Part shown: piece by piece, positions 63,701 to 64,000 of the stretch
How the letters are laid out: every line of letters begins with the position of its first letter
Numbering within the stretch: position 1 is the first letter of the stretch
Assembly (NCBI RefSeq): GCF_051020765.1
Contig: NW_027469177.1
Span: forward strand, 186,001 to 250,000
From: Lasioglossum baleicum
Taxonomy: Eukaryota; Arthropoda; Insecta; Hymenoptera; Halictidae
Length of the DNA stretch: 64,000 bases
Direction of reading: 5' to 3'
The notes under the pieces: model-generated
Told to the model about the DNA's origin: nothing
The model's input: the letters and a program-made list of their open reading frames with translations, nothing else
Database searches by the model: none
Made by a program: the position numbers and the translations under genes

Positions 63701-64000
63701 AGCCTGCGGGATGCATCCTCTCGCACGTGTTTTTGCTCGACTAGCCATGCGCATCCCAAAAAACCTGCGCATGCGCATCCCAAAAAATCTGCGCATGCGC
63801 ATCCCACAAAACCTGCGCATGCGCATCCCAAAAAACCTGCGCATGCGCATCCCACAAAACCTCGCACGTGTTTTTACTCGACTAGCCTGCGGGATGCATC
63901 CTCTCGCACGTGTTTTTACTCGACTAGCCTGCGGGATGCATCCTCTCGCACGTGTTTTTACTCGACTAGCCTGCGGGATGCATCGTCTCGCACGTGTTTT
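57703..64000. repeat. Right end: mosaic of earlier right-domain segments
   Basis: About 57.7-58.1 kb repeats the header segment, with the private TGTTCTAACTCG near 58133. About 58690-59450 matches 41817-42577 (offset 16873). About 59475-60640 matches 42686-43400 and then 39.6-40.3-type cassettes (offset 16789 at the left). About 60743-62220 matches the 990-bp family. About 62398-62995 matches 60226-60823 (offset 2172). GATC units are at 57702, 59238, 60513 and 62685. GCTCAACTAG (near 62075) and GGGATGGATCC (near 62835) are private. The window ends inside an A unit. Confidence 0.82.

Larger units (their letters stand above)
1..64000. repeat. Two-monomer satellite array filling the window
   Basis: Every stretch read is built from a 42-bp unit (A) and a 24-bp unit (B), head to tail in one orientation. 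Divergence between copies is mostly single-base, and no interval is free of repeat. Runs of A and runs of B alternate, with almost invariant joints. Both window edges fall inside an A unit, so the array extends beyond the window on both sides. Units of 24 and 42 bp are minisatellite-sized, but the array length is that of a satellite. From average cassette size I estimate on the order of a thousand copies of each unit; this was not counted. Unit GC is about 54-55%. Host and chromosomal location cannot be told from the sequence. Confidence 0.97.

Noticed and set aside
1..64000. CRISPR array
   Set aside because: Repeats are 24 and 42 bp but there are no unique spacers. What lies between copies of one unit is the other unit. 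No cas genes are present.
1..64000. Iteron-type plasmid origin
   Set aside because: Direct repeats of about 20 bp can be iterons, but those are a handful of copies next to a rep gene. Here the repeats fill 64 kb with no gene and no separate AT-rich unwinding region.
1..64000. Telomere, rDNA or known centromeric alpha-like satellite
   Set aside because: There is no short G-rich telomeric unit, no rRNA-like sequence, and monomers are far shorter than about 170-bp centromeric monomers. A centromeric role cannot be excluded but nothing supports it.
1..64000. Inverted copies or transposon insertion within the array
   Set aside because: All A and B units read were in the same orientation. I saw no interruption, target-site duplication, terminal repeat or transposase-like sequence.
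1..64000. Entire array as an assembly artefact
   Set aside because: Independent private variants, whole-unit gains and losses, and a domain boundary look like biological divergence. Individual near-identical tandem copies (2911, 986, 990 bp) could still be mis-assembled, and read support should decide.

Overview
The whole 64 kb window is one uninterrupted tandem-repeat (satellite) array. I found no unique sequence, protein gene, RNA gene, mobile element or CRISPR array in it. Both window ends lie inside repeat units, so the array is longer than 64 kb. Its size, monomer lengths and nested duplications suggest a eukaryotic heterochromatic or subtelomeric locus. Nothing in the window identifies the species.

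The array has two building blocks, always in the same orientation. Unit A is 42 bp (reference copy 116-157): a CACGTG box, a T5 tract, and the palindrome GGATGCATCC. Unit B is 24 bp (reference copy 49-72): a TGCGCATGCGCA palindrome formed across B/B joints, and an A6 tract flanked by C residues. Runs of one to about eight A units alternate with runs of two to six B units. Both joints are nearly invariant: A breaks after GACTAGC (a 26-bp partial A) and B breaks after AAAAC (a 19-bp partial B). The real amplification unit is therefore a composite A-run/B-run cassette. Subtypes inside runs also follow an order. The A unit before a B run is the TTTTTGCTCG type, and B runs go from AAAAAA-type to ACAAAA-type units. 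A-run subtypes marked CATCGTCTCG, TTTGTGCTCG and CATCCTTTCG recur in fixed positions.

Above the cassettes are kilobase-scale duplications. 1-8600: nested copies offset by about 2.2-3.2 kb. 8601-14482: a tandem duplication with a 2911-bp period. 14.3-17.8 kb: copies offset by 2377 bp. 20.7-29.4 kb: four related 1.8-2.9 kb amplicons, one carrying a 986-bp tandem duplication. 30.3-33.4 kb: a 1392-bp tandem repeat with a partial third copy. 37.7-40.2 kb: 1419-bp and 1158-bp copies. 38.7-48.6 kb: a pair about 7.0 kb apart. 49.6-51.6 kb: a 990-bp tandem duplication. 52.9-64 kb: copies of material at 41.5-46 kb and 50.6-52 kb. The array has two compositional domains that meet near 35 kb. The left one carries 24 copies of a one-base-insertion joint. 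The right one lacks that joint and carries 13 copies of a GATC-marked A unit.

Long open frames occur on both strands because 42, 24 and the 26+19 joint are all multiples of three. I do not consider them genes. Possible functional content is at DNA level: dense E-box (CACGTG) and NRF1-like (TGCGCATGCGCA) sites, Z-DNA-prone alternating tracts, and T-tracts phased at 42 bp.
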